Positions 49,293-57,820 are shown, numbered from the stretch's first letter. The stretch is 64,000 nt of DNA from an uncultured Oscillospiraceae bacterium (GCA_934622035.1 CAKTVG010000009.1:1-64000); one strand, 5' to 3'. Numbers and translations: made by a program. Notes: generated from the sequence alone by a model not told the origin.

Positions 49293-50156
49293 TCAGGGAT
49301 TGCAGCTTCCGCAGGGGCTATAGCCCTGGGCAATCAGATCCTCGCGCTCGCCGGTGTATTCCTGCTTGTTTTCCGGGCGGATGCTCTGCACGGAGGAGCA
49401 GTCCGGGCGGTGGAACTTGTGCGAGCTGGTGTTGAGAATATAGGTCTGGTCCTGCGGCTGCGCTGCGGTCACGGGCGCAAGGCTGCTCTTGCCTGTGGCA
49501 TAGTCGATCTCGATGCCGGGCTGGCAGTTGTAGACGAAGACGCAGAAGTGGACGTCGTCGTCCTCCATGGACAGCCCCTCCATCAGAACGCCGCGGGCGA
49601 CCAGCTCGTCGCCGGAGAAGATGGGCGTGACGCGGTAGAGCACATGCTGCTCCGTCTCCTTGACATAGTCGGCAACCAGATTTTCAAAGGGCAGCATGCC
49701 CTGCACATTCAGGTAGCGCGTGCCGGTGATGAGATTGCACTCGTTGGCGTTCTCGCCGGTGAGCTGATAGCCGATGAGGTGGCAGCGGTTATAGAGATAT
49801 TTTCCGTCGACGATGTCATATTTCGCCGTCTGCCAGCCGGAGGGCCGGACCTGGCCGATGCTGCCGCGCTTTTCCGTGGGCATCAGGTCCACGCCGACGC
49901 AGGCATAGGCGACGCCGCAGCGGCCCAGCTCGTCGAGGTCGCTATAGCGCTCGAAGGAGACGGTGGTGTAGTCGGTTTGGGTGAAATAGGGGTCGTTGTT
50001 GTTGACGGCCACATAGGGCTGGCCGTCGAATTCCGGAATTTGCTCCAGCGAGAACGCGGCGTCGGCGGCCGTGGATTCGCTTGGTGCGGCAGGCGCCGGA
50101 ACGCAGGCCGCCAGACAGAGAATGCAGACAAGGAAGACTGCAAGCAGACGTTTCAT
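49293..50156 (-). CDS. Secreted DNA/RNA non-specific endonuclease (lipoprotein)
   Basis: A 287-residue protein with a lipoprotein signal (LLAVFLVCILCLAACVPAP, Cys at ~18). The central nuclease domain has YNRCHLIGYQLTGENANECN (a variant of the DRGH site, with the active His and the downstream Asn) and GTRYLNVQGMLPFEN, typical of the Endonuclea_NS_2 family. The C-terminal ~45 residues (HKFHRPDCSSV...GYSPCGSC) form a Cys/His module also seen at the end of related nucleases. It acts outside the cell, likely in nutrient nucleic-acid breakdown. The ATG overlaps the stop of the next upstream gene. Confidence 0.85.
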   Translation of the reverse strand: MKRLLAVFLVCILCLAACVPAPAAPSESTAADAAFSLEQIPEFDGQPYVAVNNNDPYFTQTDYTTVSFERYSDLDELGRCGVAYACVGVDLMPTEKRGSIGQVRPSGWQTAKYDIVDGKYLYNRCHLIGYQLTGENANECNLITGTRYLNVQGMLPFENLVADYVKETEQHVLYRVTPIFSGDELVARGVLMEGLSMEDDDVHFCVFVYNCQPGIEIDYATGKSSLAPVTAAQPQDQTYILNTSSHKFHRPDCSSVQSIRPENKQEYTGEREDLIAQGYSPCGSCNP

Positions 50157-50542
50157 TTGGTATAGATCTCCTTTGTAATAAGGGCGTGAGAGTGACCGGC
50201 GAGCGGCTCGGCGTAGCGCAGATTCCATCGGCTTAGGTCGTAGGGCAGGTGCTCGTCGGCGGGGTAATCGCGGTCCCAGCGATAGAGGATCAGCTCCTCC
50301 GGCGCATCGGGAAGGGGCAGCGCCTCAGCAAAGCAGGCTTCGCCCGGCTTGGCCGCCGTGAGAAAATCCTCGCTGACGGCGATGTGCTCCGGCCATGCGG
50401 CAAACAGCGGCGCGGATGCGGCGCTCATGCGCACGGGCGCATAGTGCGCGGCGATGTCGGCCGCGACGGCGCGGTCGCGGCTCTGCCGCCGGTGGTTGAA
50501 GGAAAGACCATTGGTTTTGTCCACACAGACGATCAGCTTCAT
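50153..50542 (-). CDS. Small uncharacterised protein coupled to the nuclease gene
   Basis: A 129-residue soluble protein beginning MKLIVCVDKTNGLSFNHRRQ, with an RQSRDRAV segment and a C-terminal part rich in Tyr and Leu. It has no signal peptide. The gene overlaps the nuclease start by 4 bases (ATGA), so the two are translated together. This suggests a related job, for example control of, or partnership with, nucleic-acid breakdown. I see no catalytic motif. Some relatives may carry unproven nuclease names in databases, which I would not trust. Confidence 0.7.
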   Translation of the reverse strand: MKLIVCVDKTNGLSFNHRRQSRDRAVAADIAAHYAPVRMSAASAPLFAAWPEHIAVSEDFLTAAKPGEACFAEALPLPDAPEELILYRWDRDYPADEHLPYDLSRWNLRYAEPLAGHSHALITKEIYTK

Positions 50543-50552
50543 AGTCTGCCTC

Positions 50553-51470
50553 CTAGCCCCAGAGCCCGGAAAGCAGCGTCACGGCAATACCGGACAGGGC
50601 GCTCAGGGCGAAAAGCGCTGCGGTGATGACGATGTTTTCCTTTCGGTTCCGGTTCGTGCGGAACAGGACAAGCAGGCCGATGCCCGCATTGGACAGCAGT
50701 CCTGCGAACAGGCCGCCCAGACCCAGCACGCCGGAAAGATAGGATTCCGTGATGACGACGGAGACGGAGCAGTTGGGAATCAGACCCAGAAGCGCCAGCA
50801 GCACTTCGCCGATCACCGGCTTGGAGAGGATCGTCCCGGAGAGCCTGTCCACGCCGATGAAGGCAAAGAGCAGATTCAGAACGATGTTGACGGCGATGAG
50901 CATCAGGCCGATCTTGAGCGTGTGCTTCAGAGCGGAGAGGAAGACATTGCCCTCCTCCTCGTCGCAGGCACAGTGCTCACGCTCACAGAAGCTGTGGATA
51001 TCCTTGCTGCTGCGCAGCCATTTGCCCAGAAGCGCGTCGGCAAGATAGCCCAGCGCAATGCCCAGCGCCGCCTTGGCCAGCACGATCAGAACGATGCTGC
51101 GCAGGCCGATGGAGCCGCGCTCGGTCAGGCTCGAGAGCATGATGGGCAGCATCTCGTCCGAGGTGGCAAAGAAGACGGCCAGCATCGTGCCGACGGTGAT
51201 GGAGCCGGTGGAAAACAGGCTCGCCGCCGCGCCGGAGATGCCGCACTGCGGCACAATGCCGAGCAGGCCGCCCAGCGCAGGCCCGGCCTTGCGGGAGTAG
51301 CCGTTGAGAATCCGCTCGTTGAATTTTTCGCTGCGCTCCAGAAGCTCCATCAGAAGATAGGCCAGGAACAGAATGGGAAGGCTCAGCAGCCCGTCCAGCG
51401 CGCCGTCCTTCAGCGCGTCGAGCGCAAGGGCTGCGCCGTGCGCGTGCGTTGCCGCATGCAGAAAGGTCAA
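50553..51470 (-). CDS. ArsP_2-like membrane permease (putative metal/arsenic efflux)
   Basis: A 305-residue membrane protein with about eight to ten predicted segments. It has two related halves with the motif pairs LGIVPQCGISGAAAS (~74-88) and LGLIPNCSVSVVITESY (~235-251), each with a conserved Cys. Between them lies a hydrophilic loop holding HSFCEREHCACDEEEG, a likely metal-touching cluster. This layout agrees with the ArsP_2/putative manganese-transporter family. The ion is not known. The start is a TTG, 8 bases after AAAGGAGC. It lies between the small unknown gene and the hydratase gene on the same strand. Confidence 0.78.
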   Translation of the reverse strand: MTFLHAATHAHGAALALDALKDGALDGLLSLPILFLAYLLMELLERSEKFNERILNGYSRKAGPALGGLLGIVPQCGISGAAASLFSTGSITVGTMLAVFFATSDEMLPIMLSSLTERGSIGLRSIVLIVLAKAALGIALGYLADALLGKWLRSSKDIHSFCEREHCACDEEEGNVFLSALKHTLKIGLMLIAVNIVLNLLFAFIGVDRLSGTILSKPVIGEVLLALLGLIPNCSVSVVITESYLSGVLGLGGLFAGLLSNAGIGLLVLFRTNRNRKENIVITAALFALSALSGIAVTLLSGLWG

Positions 51471-51495
51471 AGAAAACGCTCCTTTTCAGGGGAAA

Positions 51496-53715
51496 TCAGC
51501 GATTTCCCGCGTAGTAATTGATGAGGCAGCCGGAGAGGATGATCTCGCGCTCCTCGCGGCTGAGGTTCGACAGGCAGAGCGTCAGCGGCGTGCGCCGTTC
51601 TCCCTGCAAAAGTACCGCCTCGATGCGCTCCGCGCCGCTTTCCAGCGCCGTGCGGATGGCCGGAATCCAGACACGGTCGCCCGGCTGGATGCGGTACTCT
51701 GCAATATGCTCCACCGTGAAGGGCAGCATGCCCCAGTTGATGACGTTGCTGCGGTAGCGCTTGGTCGCGTAGTCCTCGCAGAAATTGGCCACGCCGCCCA
51801 GCACGCGCTGGCAGGAGGCCGCCTGCTCTCGGGCAGAGCCGTCGCCGGGGCGCAGAGACATGACCGCGCTGCCGAAGCCGGTCGTGCGCGGGTCGAAGCC
51901 CTGTCCGGCAAAGTCGTCCGGGCAGCTGCGGCGCTGTGCCTCCTGCGCCCGCACGGCCTTGGCGCGGCAGACATAGGCCGGATCCTTGCGGCTTAAGGCG
52001 AACTCGCTCAGCTTTTCGGGGTTGCTGCGGTAAGAGGACGTTTCGCCGGAGGGGATCAGCTCGTCCGTCGTGGTGACGGGATCATAGATGGCCGAGGCGA
52101 CGGTGACGAGCAGGTTTTCCGGCAGGGCGATCTGCTTGGGCCAGTCGGCGATGTTCGGCCCGAAGACCAGCTCCTGCGCGGGGTCGGGCTTGCCGACGCC
52201 GTGATAAACGCGGGAATAGGACGCGGGGTCGAAATGATAGTCGAGATAAGCGGGATCCTCCGTCAGCGCTTCCAGCTCCGTGGCGGGGGTGATCGCGCCG
52301 CCGTTCAGCGCGGAGGCCGCAATGGAGCGCGCGTCCATCAGGGCGACGTAGGCCGTCTGCCCCTGCGTGGGCTTGGAGCCCTCACGGTTGGGGAAGTTGC
52401 GCGTGGAGTGGCGGATGGAGAAGGCGCCGTTGGCCGGGACGTCGCCCGCGCCGAAGCAGGGGCCGCAGAAGGCACTGCGGATGCTCGCGCCGCTTTCCAT
52501 CAGCTTTTCCAACGCACCGCTGCGCATCAGCTCGAGGAAGACGGGCTGGCTGGCGGGGTAGCAGGAGAGCCAGAAATGGCCGTCGCCCAGCGCTCTGCCG
52601 TTCAGGATTTCCGCGGCCTTGACGAGATTCTGATAGGTGCCGCCGGAGCAGCCCGCAATCACGCCCTGATCGGCGTAGAATTTTCCGTTCCGGATCTTCT
52701 CCCGCAGGGAGGTGGGCTTCTGCTTCAGGCTGAGGGCGCGGACGGTTTCCTCATCCACCGCGTGCAGCAGGTCATCCAGATTCTCGTTGAACACGCGGAT
52801 GGGGTAGGCGTTGGAGGGGTGGAAGGGCAGGGCGATCATCGGCTCGACCCCGGAGAGGTCAATGACGATGCCCATATCGTAGGCGGCGTTTTCCTGCGGT
52901 GCAAGCTCATGGTAGGCCTCCGGCCTGCCATGGACGGACAGAGCGCAGCGCACCGTCTCGTCCGTCTGCCAGACGGAGGAAAGGCAGCTTGTCTCCGTGG
53001 TCATGACATCGATGCCGTTGCGATAGTCGATGGACAGGTTGGCAATGCCGTCGCCGAAGAATTCCAGCACGCTGTTTTTGACCAGTCCCTTGGGGAAGGT
53101 CGCGGCGATGAGCGCCAGCGCCACGTCCTGCGGGCCGACGCCCGCGCGGGGCTTGCCCGTCAGCTGCACGCCGACGACACGCGGATAAGAGATGTCATAC
53201 GTGCGGCACAGCAGCTGCTTGACCAGCTCCGGCCCGCCCTCGCCAATGGCCAGCGTGCCGTAAGCGCCGTAGCGCGTGTGCGAATCCGAGCCGAGGATCA
53301 TCCGGCCGCTGCCGGCGTACATTTCGCGCATGTAGCTGTGGATGACCGCCTGATGCGCCGGGACGAACTCGCCGCCGTAGCGCTTCGCGGCGGACAGGCC
53401 GAAGACGTGATCGTCCTCGTTGATCGTGCCGCCCACGGCGCACAGGGAGTTGTGGCAGTTTGTCAGAACGTAGGGCAGGGGGAATTCCTTCAGCCCGGAT
53501 GCCCGCGCGGTCTGAATGATGCCGACGTAGGTAATATCGTGCGACGCCATGGCGTCGAATTTCAGCTTCAGCGACTCCATGGAGCCGGAGGTGTTGTGCG
53601 CCTTCAAAATGCGGTAGGTCATCGTGCCGCTGCGGTCGCCGGCGCAGCCTGCCTCGCGCGCAGGAACCAGCCGCCCGCCGCGGAAAAGCATTCCTTCATT
53701 ATAAATCTGTATCAT
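51496..53715 (-). CDS. Aconitase-superfamily hydratase (YbhJ-like)
   Basis: A 739-residue protein of the aconitase fold. Cluster cysteines are visible in TNCHNSLCAVGG (~90) and in AFCGPCFGAGDVPANGAF (~415), and SDSHTRYGAYGT is the conserved His/Arg motif. A C-terminal swivel domain includes YRSNVINWGMLPF. The total length matches E. coli YbhJ (about 750), a hydratase of unknown substrate, rather than a canonical AcnA or LeuC. Assigning it to citrate metabolism is therefore uncertain. The ATG at 53715 follows CGGAGG. It is a single gene between the permease and amidase genes. Confidence 0.82.
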   Translation of the reverse strand: MIQIYNEGMLFRGGRLVPAREAGCAGDRSGTMTYRILKAHNTSGSMESLKLKFDAMASHDITYVGIIQTARASGLKEFPLPYVLTNCHNSLCAVGGTINEDDHVFGLSAAKRYGGEFVPAHQAVIHSYMREMYAGSGRMILGSDSHTRYGAYGTLAIGEGGPELVKQLLCRTYDISYPRVVGVQLTGKPRAGVGPQDVALALIAATFPKGLVKNSVLEFFGDGIANLSIDYRNGIDVMTTETSCLSSVWQTDETVRCALSVHGRPEAYHELAPQENAAYDMGIVIDLSGVEPMIALPFHPSNAYPIRVFNENLDDLLHAVDEETVRALSLKQKPTSLREKIRNGKFYADQGVIAGCSGGTYQNLVKAAEILNGRALGDGHFWLSCYPASQPVFLELMRSGALEKLMESGASIRSAFCGPCFGAGDVPANGAFSIRHSTRNFPNREGSKPTQGQTAYVALMDARSIAASALNGGAITPATELEALTEDPAYLDYHFDPASYSRVYHGVGKPDPAQELVFGPNIADWPKQIALPENLLVTVASAIYDPVTTTDELIPSGETSSYRSNPEKLSEFALSRKDPAYVCRAKAVRAQEAQRRSCPDDFAGQGFDPRTTGFGSAVMSLRPGDGSAREQAASCQRVLGGVANFCEDYATKRYRSNVINWGMLPFTVEHIAEYRIQPGDRVWIPAIRTALESGAERIEAVLLQGERRTPLTLCLSNLSREEREIILSGCLINYYAGNR

Positions 53716-53845
53716 TGGTTTGCCTCCGAATTTCATTCCTATAGAATATACACAAAACGTGGGGGAAATGCAAGCAAATCAGGAACTTTTTTCCATTGCA
53801 CCACGAATTTTGGATAAAAATGCAGCGCCTTTCCCCACTTTCGCC

Positions 53846-54583
53846 TCAGAAGGAGAGAAAAGCTCCGCTGACCCAGCCGATGAGGCCGTCGTAGCTGACG
53901 GAGTTCCACTCCCCGTAGGTGCCGAGCACGCTGACCGCAGCGCCGTTTGGAAGGGATGCAAGCACCGGCCCGGAGGCGGAGGGCGCGCCGCGCAGATTGA
54001 GCGTGCCGCTCTGCACCGTGACCGTCGCCTCCCGCGCCGGACGCGGCGCGAGCAGCGGCAGGCCGAAATATTCCGTGACGGAGAGGGAGAGACTTCGCGC
54101 GATGGCAAGCAGATTGTTCTCGATCCAGAGCGCATCGTCCAGATTGTCGTGATAGCCCAGCTCCGCCAGCACGGCGGGGGCCTTCGTGCGCCGCACCTCC
54201 GCAATGGCGGTGGTTGCCAGCGCACGTACCCTGTCCGGCAGGGGATAAATCTCCCGGAGATTATCCACAATGATCTCGGCCATGCGCAGGCCGTTCAGGC
54301 TTGGGGTATAATAATAGATGTCGATGCCGCGCACCTGCCCGGAGACGGCCTCCGGCGCGGCGTTGCTGTGCAGGGCGAGATGGAAGTCATAATTCCCCGC
54401 GTTTGAGGCGCGGATGGAGTCGCCCACGGTCCCCTCGGGATCGTTGCGGGTGACGTTGATGCCGGAGACCTGCAAATAGGGAACCATGAGGTCGGCAAGG
54501 CGGTTCATCCAATACTCCTCGTTGCCGCCGGTGACATAGGGGTTGTATTCCTGCGTGGAAGGGCTTAAAAATAGAAATGGCAT
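53846..54583 (-). CDS. N-acetylmuramoyl-L-alanine amidase-like protein with SH3b domain
   Basis: A 245-residue protein. The amidase-type domain (~1-180) has LHLALHSNAAP-like sequence (ISPCT shadow excluded: real frame DFHLALHSNAAPEAV), GIDIYYYTPS and AELGYHDNLDDALWIENN with the catalytic Glu. A bacterial SH3 domain (~185-245: VTVQSGTLNLRGAPSASGPVLASL...GWVSG) follows. The first zinc-binding His of canonical Amidase_3 (in DPGHGG) is absent; the start reads FLSPSTQEYNPYVTGGNEEY. No signal peptide is present, as in some phage-derived or sporulation lysins. The ATG follows AGGAGGAAT. The target is probably peptidoglycan. Confidence 0.78.
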   Translation of the reverse strand: MPFLFLSPSTQEYNPYVTGGNEEYWMNRLADLMVPYLQVSGINVTRNDPEGTVGDSIRASNAGNYDFHLALHSNAAPEAVSGQVRGIDIYYYTPSLNGLRMAEIIVDNLREIYPLPDRVRALATTAIAEVRRTKAPAVLAELGYHDNLDDALWIENNLLAIARSLSLSVTEYFGLPLLAPRPAREATVTVQSGTLNLRGAPSASGPVLASLPNGAAVSVLGTYGEWNSVSYDGLIGWVSGAFLSF

Positions 54584-54656
54584 GGCAATTCCTCCTGTTT
54601 TTCCCCATGCTATGCGAAATTTGCGGAATTGGTTCGCGTTTCCGGGAGAATTTCGG

Positions 54657-54685
54657 TTGCAGGCACGAAAGAAGTGTGATATGAT
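54657..54685 (+). promoter_or_regulatory. Promoter of exonuclease/mutY unit
   Basis: TTGCAG (54657-54662), 17-base spacer, TATGAT (54680-54685), 35 bases before the ATG. Confidence 0.6.
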
Positions 54686-54719
54686 AAAAGATAGACAACC
54701 GACGGGAGAGAGAAACGAC

Positions 54720-55697
54720 ATGCAGTTTATCGTTTTGGATATGGAATGGAACCAGCCGTGGCCCGGCTCTTACGCGGCGCAGAAGGTGCTGCCGGTGCAG
54801 ATTCACGGTGAGATCATTCAGATCGGCGCGGTCCGCCTGCTGGAGGACGGCACGGTTGCGGACGAGTTTCAGGTGCTGATCCGCCCGAAGTACTACAAAA
54901 AACTGAACAGCCGCGTCTCCAAGCTCACGGGGCTGCGCGACGCGCAGCTGCGCGAGCAGGGACTTCCCTTCCCGGAGGCGCTTGAGCGCTTCCGCGCGTG
55001 GATCGACGGCGAATGCGTTTTCCTCACCTGGGGCTTTGACGACATCCGCGTGCTGGAGGACAATATTCTGCTGCACGGCGGCGAGCCGGACTGGATCACG
55101 CACTGGTACAATGCGCAGATGATTTTTAACGCGCAGACCGGCACGGGCTCCTCGCAGAAATCGCTCTCGAGCGCGCTGGAGCTGCTGCACATCGAGCCGA
55201 GCCGCCCGGCGCACGACGCCCTCGGCGACGCGTATCACACGGCGCTGATTTGCAGTCGACTGGATATGCAGAAGGGCATGGCGGAATATGCCGCTGCGGT
55301 GCGCAGCCATGCGGACGGCTTCCATGGCAAGCCGCCGGAGGGCTGCATCAGCCGGACGGTTTTCCGCGGCTATGAGGATAAGGACGCCGCCATGGGCGCG
55401 ATGATCAAGCAGGACACGCACTGCCCGCAGTGCGGCAAGAAAATGCGCAGCGGGCGCTGGATTTCGCAGGAGGGACGGCGCTATATGTCCATGGCGGACT
55501 GCCCGGAGCACGGACGCTATCTCATTCGCGTGCGCATGACAAAGGATGACGACGGCACGCTGCGCGTCAGCCGGCTGGTCTACGAGGGCGCGTCGGAAGC
55601 GGCTCGCCGCTTTGACGAAATTGCCGCGGAGAAAAAGAAAAACGCCCCCGCGCGCCGCCGCAGAAGACGCCGCAAGGAGACGAAGGATGAAGCTTGA
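54720..55697 (+). CDS. DEDDh-type 3'-5' exonuclease
   Basis: A 325-residue protein. The N-terminal exonuclease domain (~1-180) has the first motif VLDMEWNQP (Asp, Glu), the second WGFDDIRVLEDN and the third HDALGDAYHTA (His and Asp), matching the DnaQ/KapD-like family. The C-terminal part contains CPQCGKKM...CPEHG, a likely zinc knuckle, and a very basic Arg/Lys tail, consistent with nucleic-acid binding. The precise substrate (DNA or small RNA) is unknown. The gene overlaps mutY by 11 bases, so the two are coupled; a DNA-repair link is possible but inferred. Confidence 0.82.
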   Translation: MQFIVLDMEWNQPWPGSYAAQKVLPVQIHGEIIQIGAVRLLEDGTVADEFQVLIRPKYYKKLNSRVSKLTGLRDAQLREQGLPFPEALERFRAWIDGECVFLTWGFDDIRVLEDNILLHGGEPDWITHWYNAQMIFNAQTGTGSSQKSLSSALELLHIEPSRPAHDALGDAYHTALICSRLDMQKGMAEYAAAVRSHADGFHGKPPEGCISRTVFRGYEDKDAAMGAMIKQDTHCPQCGKKMRSGRWISQEGRRYMSMADCPEHGRYLIRVRMTKDDDGTLRVSRLVYEGASEAARRFDEIAAEKKKNAPARRRRRRRKETKDEA

Positions 55698-56709
55698 GCC
55701 GCTGCCGGAGCTGCTTTTGCCGTGGTTTGCGGCAAATCGCCGCGACCTGCCCTGGCGGCGTGACCGCGAGCCCTACCATGTCTGGGTGTCGGAGATCATG
55801 CTCCAGCAGACACGGGTGGAGGCGGTGCGCGGCTATTACGAGCGCTTTTTGCAGAGCCTGCCCACGGTCTTCGCGCTGGCGGAGGCACCGGAGGACAGGC
55901 TTTTCAAGCTCTGGGAGGGGCTGGGCTATTACAGCCGCGCGAGAAATCTGCAAAAGGCGGCGCGGGTGATCGTGCAGAGCGGCGGCGAATTCCCGCGCAG
56001 CTACGTGGGCATGCTTGCGCTGCCGGGTGTCGGGCCGTATACCGCCGGGGCCGTCTGCTCGATCTGCTTTGAGCTGCCCACGCCCGCCGTGGACGGAAAC
56101 GTCCTGCGCGTGATCAGCCGTCTTGCGGCGCTGGAGGCGCCGGTGACGGAGGAGAAGACAAAGCAGACCGTCACGCAGGCGCTGGCGGAGGTCTATCCCG
56201 CCGGGCACTGCGGCAATTTTACGCAGGCGCTGATGGAGCTGGGCGCGACGGTGTGCCTGCCGAACGGCGAGCCGCGCTGCGAGGTCTGCCCGCTTGCGGC
56301 GCTGTGCGCTGCCAGAGCGGCCGGGACGCAGCGGCGCTATCCCGCCAAGGCGGCGAAAAAGCCGCGCAGGCGCGAGGAGCGCACGGTGCTTCTTCTGCGC
56401 TGTGAGGGAAGGCTTGCTCTCTGCCGGCGTCCGGAGAAGGGGCTGCTTGCGGGGCTCTGGCAGCTGCCGGATGTTCCCGGCACGCTGGATGCCGCGCAGG
56501 CGCTGGCGCTGGCGGCGCAGTGGGGCGTGCGGCCCACGGGTATTGAAAAATCCGTGCATCGGACGCATATTTTCACGCATGTGCAGTGGGAAATGACGGG
56601 CTATTATCTCGACTGCGCCGCGTGCGGCGGGGATTTTTCCTGGGCGGAGGCGCAGGAGCTGGAGGAGAGATTCGGCCTGCCCACGGCCTACCGGCAATTT
56701 CTTGAATGA
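55687..56709 (+). CDS. mutY: A/G-specific adenine glycosylase
   Basis: A 340-residue protein with the DNA glycosylase core: QQTRVEAV, the helix-hairpin-helix LPGVGPYTAGAV (~112-123) followed by the catalytic Asp in PAVDGNVLRV (~138), and the iron-sulfur cysteines C-X6-C-X2-C-X5-C (CLPNGEPRCEVCPLAALC). The C-terminal ~120 residues form a NUDIX-like domain for 8-oxoG recognition. It removes adenine mispaired with 8-oxoG. The ATG follows AAGGAGACGAAGG within the end of the exonuclease gene. Confidence 0.95.
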   Translation: MKLEPLPELLLPWFAANRRDLPWRRDREPYHVWVSEIMLQQTRVEAVRGYYERFLQSLPTVFALAEAPEDRLFKLWEGLGYYSRARNLQKAARVIVQSGGEFPRSYVGMLALPGVGPYTAGAVCSICFELPTPAVDGNVLRVISRLAALEAPVTEEKTKQTVTQALAEVYPAGHCGNFTQALMELGATVCLPNGEPRCEVCPLAALCAARAAGTQRRYPAKAAKKPRRREERTVLLLRCEGRLALCRRPEKGLLAGLWQLPDVPGTLDAAQALALAAQWGVRPTGIEKSVHRTHIFTHVQWEMTGYYLDCAACGGDFSWAEAQELEERFGLPTAYRQFLE

Positions 56710-56714
56710 ATGAC

Positions 56715-56743
56715 TTGCATATTTGCCGGAAAACGGCTATACT
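56715..56743 (+). promoter_or_regulatory. Promoter of the DUF1292 gene
   Basis: TTGCAT (56715-56720), 17-base spacer, TATACT (56738-56743), 32 bases before the ATG. Confidence 0.7.
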
Positions 56744-56775
56744 GAGACTACTACAATACAGGGAGGTTTTACCCC

Positions 56776-57042
56776 ATGGAAGACAAACGGGCACAGTACG
56801 CGGAGGATGAGATCATCGCGTTGGAATTTGACGACGGCAGCAGCTTTGAATGCGGCATTATGGGCGTGTTCGATCTGGACGACAAGCAGTATATCGCGCT
56901 GGAGGCGCTGGACGACTCCGACGACGTGTATCTTTATGGCTATGTCCCGACGGACGACGATTTCGACCTGCTGGACATCCCGGAGGAGGATTTCGACCGC
57001 GTTGCGGCGGAGTTCGACCGCCTGATGGACGAACCGGTCTAA
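56776..57042 (+). CDS. DUF1292 protein
   Basis: An 88-residue acidic protein with the DUF1292 pattern: LEFDDGSSFECGIMGVFDLDDKQYIALEAL followed by DDVYLYGYVPTDDDFDLLDI. The family is widespread in Firmicutes, small and soluble, with no known reaction. The ATG lies after AGGGAGG. It is a one-gene unit with its own promoter and a strong terminator. Many Firmicutes carry it near translation or mreB-type genes; here it follows mutY. Confidence 0.88.
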   Translation: MEDKRAQYAEDEIIALEFDDGSSFECGIMGVFDLDDKQYIALEALDDSDDVYLYGYVPTDDDFDLLDIPEEDFDRVAAEFDRLMDEPV

Positions 57043-57053
57043 GAGTGAAAAAT

Positions 57054-57098
57054 ACGTCAGCCCTGCCTGTAAAACCCACAGGCAGGGCTGACGTTTTG
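57054..57098 (+). terminator. Terminator after the DUF1292 gene
   Basis: ACGTCAGCCCTGCCTGT / ACAGGCAGGGCTGACGT, 17 perfect pairs with a 7-base loop, then TTTTG. Confidence 0.92.
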
Positions 57099-57127
57099 TT
57101 CGGCGGCACGCATGGGCGCCGTTTTGT

Positions 57128-57365
57128 GGGGTGCAGGTTCAAATTAGAGCCGATTCGTAGGGGCGTGGCTCTGCCGCGCCCGGTGCAGGCAGTCACAAAT
57201 TTGAAAATTCTTTTCCGCGGCCACGGCACGCCGTCTGCGCAGCCGTCAGCGACGTAGGAGCGCTACGGATGCGGCGTGCCCCTTGCGGGTAGGTCCTTCG
57301 GATATGGCGGAAATTGGAATCCGCCGTAGGGGCGTGGCTCTGCCGTGCCCGATGCAGGCAGTTAC
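57128..57365. repeat. Intergenic palindromic repeat, copy 9 (long, duplicated core)
   Basis: Two forward cores (CGTAGGGGCGTGGCTCTGCC at about 57157 and 57327) flank the GGCCACGGCACGCCGT module and an inverted C module (CGCTACGGATGCGGCGTGCC). It shares all modules with copy 1 but in another order. Its right end reaches the stop of the LMW phosphatase gene. Confidence 0.75.
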
Positions 57366-57820
57366 AAATTCTGTTGCAGCTCTTGCAGCAGGGCGCGGCA
57401 GCCGGCGTCGATGTCGCGCTCGGCGGCAGTGAAATCGCGGGTGTACCACGGGTCGGCGACGTCGCGCGGGTGGCCGGTGTGGTCGAGCAGGAGGGAGAGC
57501 TTTCCCTCCGGGTCGCCGCCGAAGAGCGAAAGCATCGCGCGGCGGTTCTGCGCGTCCATGCCGATGATGTAATCATAGCGGGCGTAATCGCTGCGCCGGA
57601 GCTGAACGGCGGTTTTGCCCGCGCAGGAGATGCCGCGCTGCTCCAGCAGACGGCGGATGGGCGGGTAGACCGAGTTGCCGGATTCCTCGTCGGAAATCGC
57701 GGCGGAGGCGATGTAAAAATCCTTTTCCAGCCCGGCCTTGCGCACGAGGTCCTTCATCAGGAATTCCGCCATCGGACTGCGGCAGATGTTGCCAAGGCAG
57801 ACGAAGAGAATGGAAATCAT
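57362..57820 (-). CDS. Low-molecular-weight protein tyrosine phosphatase
   Basis: A 152-residue protein with the P-loop CLGNICRSP at residues 8-16 (nucleophilic Cys and Arg of C-X5-R) and the general acid in DPWYTRDF near residue 120. The length is normal for LMW-PTPs. It removes phosphate from protein tyrosine or arginine in the cytosol; the target is not known. The ATG lies 3 bases after the stop of the membrane-protein gene upstream, so the two are probably cotranscribed. Confidence 0.92.
   Translation of the reverse strand: MISILFVCLGNICRSPMAEFLMKDLVRKAGLEKDFYIASAAISDEESGNSVYPPIRRLLEQRGISCAGKTAVQLRRSDYARYDYIIGMDAQNRRAMLSLFGGDPEGKLSLLLDHTGHPRDVADPWYTRDFTAAERDIDAGCRALLQELQQNL

Noticed and set aside
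51496..53715. Canonical TCA-cycle aconitase
   Set aside because: The length and motif order fit the YbhJ-like hydratase branch better than AcnA/AcnB, so the substrate is left open.
2001..57365. CRISPR array
   Set aside because: The repeats are dispersed tens of kilobases apart, differ in length and orientation, and have no regular spacers.
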